This document shows, one piece after another, positions 63,331-64,000 of a DNA stretch of 64,000 nt. The notes under the pieces were generated by a model, which ran no database searches, was not told the DNA's origin, and saw only the letters and a list, made by a program, of their open reading frames with translations. The DNA comes from Mangrovivirga cuniculi (GTDB lineage Bacteria > Bacteroidota > Bacteroidia > Cytophagales > Cyclobacteriaceae): the NCBI RefSeq assembly GCF_005166025.1, contig NZ_CP028923.1, positions 3,846,001 to 3,910,000 on the forward strand, given 5' to 3'. A program made the translations under genes and the position numbers. Positions within the stretch are counted from its first letter, which is position 1. The number at the start of each line of letters is the position of its first letter.

Positions 63331-64000
63331 ATGAGCGATTCTATTAAACACGAATGTGGTATTGCAATGTTAAGATTGCGAAAGCCACTATCTTACTACT
63401 TCGAAAAGTATGGCACACCGACCTACGCCATGAGTAAAATGTATCTGTTGATGGAAAAACAACACAACAGAGGACAGGATGGAGCAGGTATTGCCAATTT
63501 CAAACTGGATACTAAACCTGGTCAGCGATATATCAGCAGGTACAGATCAATTGATACCAACCCGATTCAGGATATATTCAGAAAAGTAACTAAGAAGTAC
63601 AGAAAAGGAATTAAAAACGGGGGTGATAAATTTTATGATCCCGATTGGTTTAAAGAAAATGTGGCTTTTTCAGGAGAAGTCTGGCTCGGACATTTGAGAT
63701 ACGGGACTCATGGAACCAACAGCATTGAAAACTGCCATCCTAAGTTACGTCAGAATAACTGGAGAAGTAGAAACCTGGCAGTAGCGGGAAACTTTAATAT
63801 GACCAATGTCGATGAGCTATTCGACATTCTTGTTAAGCTTGGTCAGCACCCGAAAGAAAAAGCCGATACTGTCACTGTTCTTGAGAAAATCGGTCATTTC
63901 CTCGACGACGAAAATCAAAAGATTTTTGAAAAATATAAAGGTGAACTCTCAAATATTGAGATCACTGAACGAATTGAAACTGAACTTGATATTCAACGCA
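63331..64000 (+). CDS. Amidophosphoribosyltransferase-like protein (PurF type), cut by window edge
   Basis: The visible 223 residues form the N-terminal glutamine amidotransferase (class II, Ntn) domain. A short propeptide MSDSIKHE precedes the nucleophile Cys9 in CGIAMLRLRK, followed by QHNRGQDGAGIA and VWLGHLRYGTHGTNSIENCHP. It fits PurF, the first enzyme of purine synthesis, in the longer form seen in Bacteroidota; the phosphoribosyl domain is beyond the window. It starts 12 bases after nuoN and is likely read from the nuo transcript at least in part. Confidence 0.85.
   Translation, partial: MSDSIKHECGIAMLRLRKPLSYYFEKYGTPTYAMSKMYLLMEKQHNRGQDGAGIANFKLDTKPGQRYISRYRSIDTNPIQDIFRKVTKKYRKGIKNGGDKFYDPDWFKENVAFSGEVWLGHLRYGTHGTNSIENCHPKLRQNNWRSRNLAVAGNFNMTNVDELFDILVKLGQHPKEKADTVTVLEKIGHFLDDENQKIFEKYKGELSNIEITERIETELDIQR

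Noticed and set aside
1-64000. Prophage, insertion sequence, integron or rRNA operon
   Set aside because: No transposase, integrase, phage structural gene or rRNA sequence was recognised anywhere in the window.

Overview
The window looks like chromosomal DNA of a Bacteroidota bacterium, probably Cytophagia-like. It is AT-rich. Several genes are preceded by the Bacteroidota -7 element TAnnTTTG, three genes encode TonB-dependent receptors, one secreted nuclease has a type IX-like C-terminus, and the nitrous oxide reductase is a Sec-type lipoprotein (clade II). Genus cannot be fixed from sequence alone.

Layout. 1-2.8 kb: start of a phoH-like gene, a SAM-hydrolase-like gene with an altered active site, a V4R-domain protein, an ABM-domain protein and tRNA-Leu(CAA). 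2.8-15.8 kb: an anaerobic/denitrification block with two polytopic membrane proteins, B12-dependent ribonucleotide reductase (nrdJ), a Crp/Fnr regulator, and a leftward operon ric - cytochrome c - nosZ - membrane protein - nosL - nosD - nosF - nosY. Four promoters here carry the same dyad (ATGA-N6-TCAT) about 30 bp upstream of a TAnnTTTG-like element, so the regulator probably controls itself and the whole block. 15.9-24 kb: S9 peptidase, CDGSH iron-sulfur protein, TSUP transporter, and an ABC/HlyD/TolC export set whose ABC protein has lost its ATPase motifs. 24-29.9 kb: two paralogous TonB receptors sharing an upstream motif, a lipoprotein, and an Rrf2 regulator.

30-40.6 kb: SulP transporter, Sfp-type phosphopantetheinyl transferase, and a one-module polyketide synthase (KS-AT-DH-KR-ACP-TE) followed by a lipocalin-like gene and two copies of an unrecognised small protein family. 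This is the best candidate for an undescribed biosynthetic locus. 40.6-47.7 kb: CorA, two-component system, third TonB receptor, quinone oxidoreductase, lipoprotein. 47.8-48.4 kb: a four-helix-bundle gene between two 66-bp direct repeats whose hairpin arms co-vary, abutting tRNA-Leu(GAG). 48.5-55.2 kb: EgtB-like enzyme, rhodanese, CstB-like persulfide dioxygenase, secreted endonuclease I, hypothetical protein, murI. 55.4-64 kb: nuoHIJKLMN, then a purF-like gene cut by the window edge.

Five otherwise intact genes (nosF, S9 peptidase, SulP, corA, a lipoprotein) each carry exactly one missing base inside a homopolymer. That pattern suggests sequencing or assembly error more than real gene decay, and all five are described here as whole genes.
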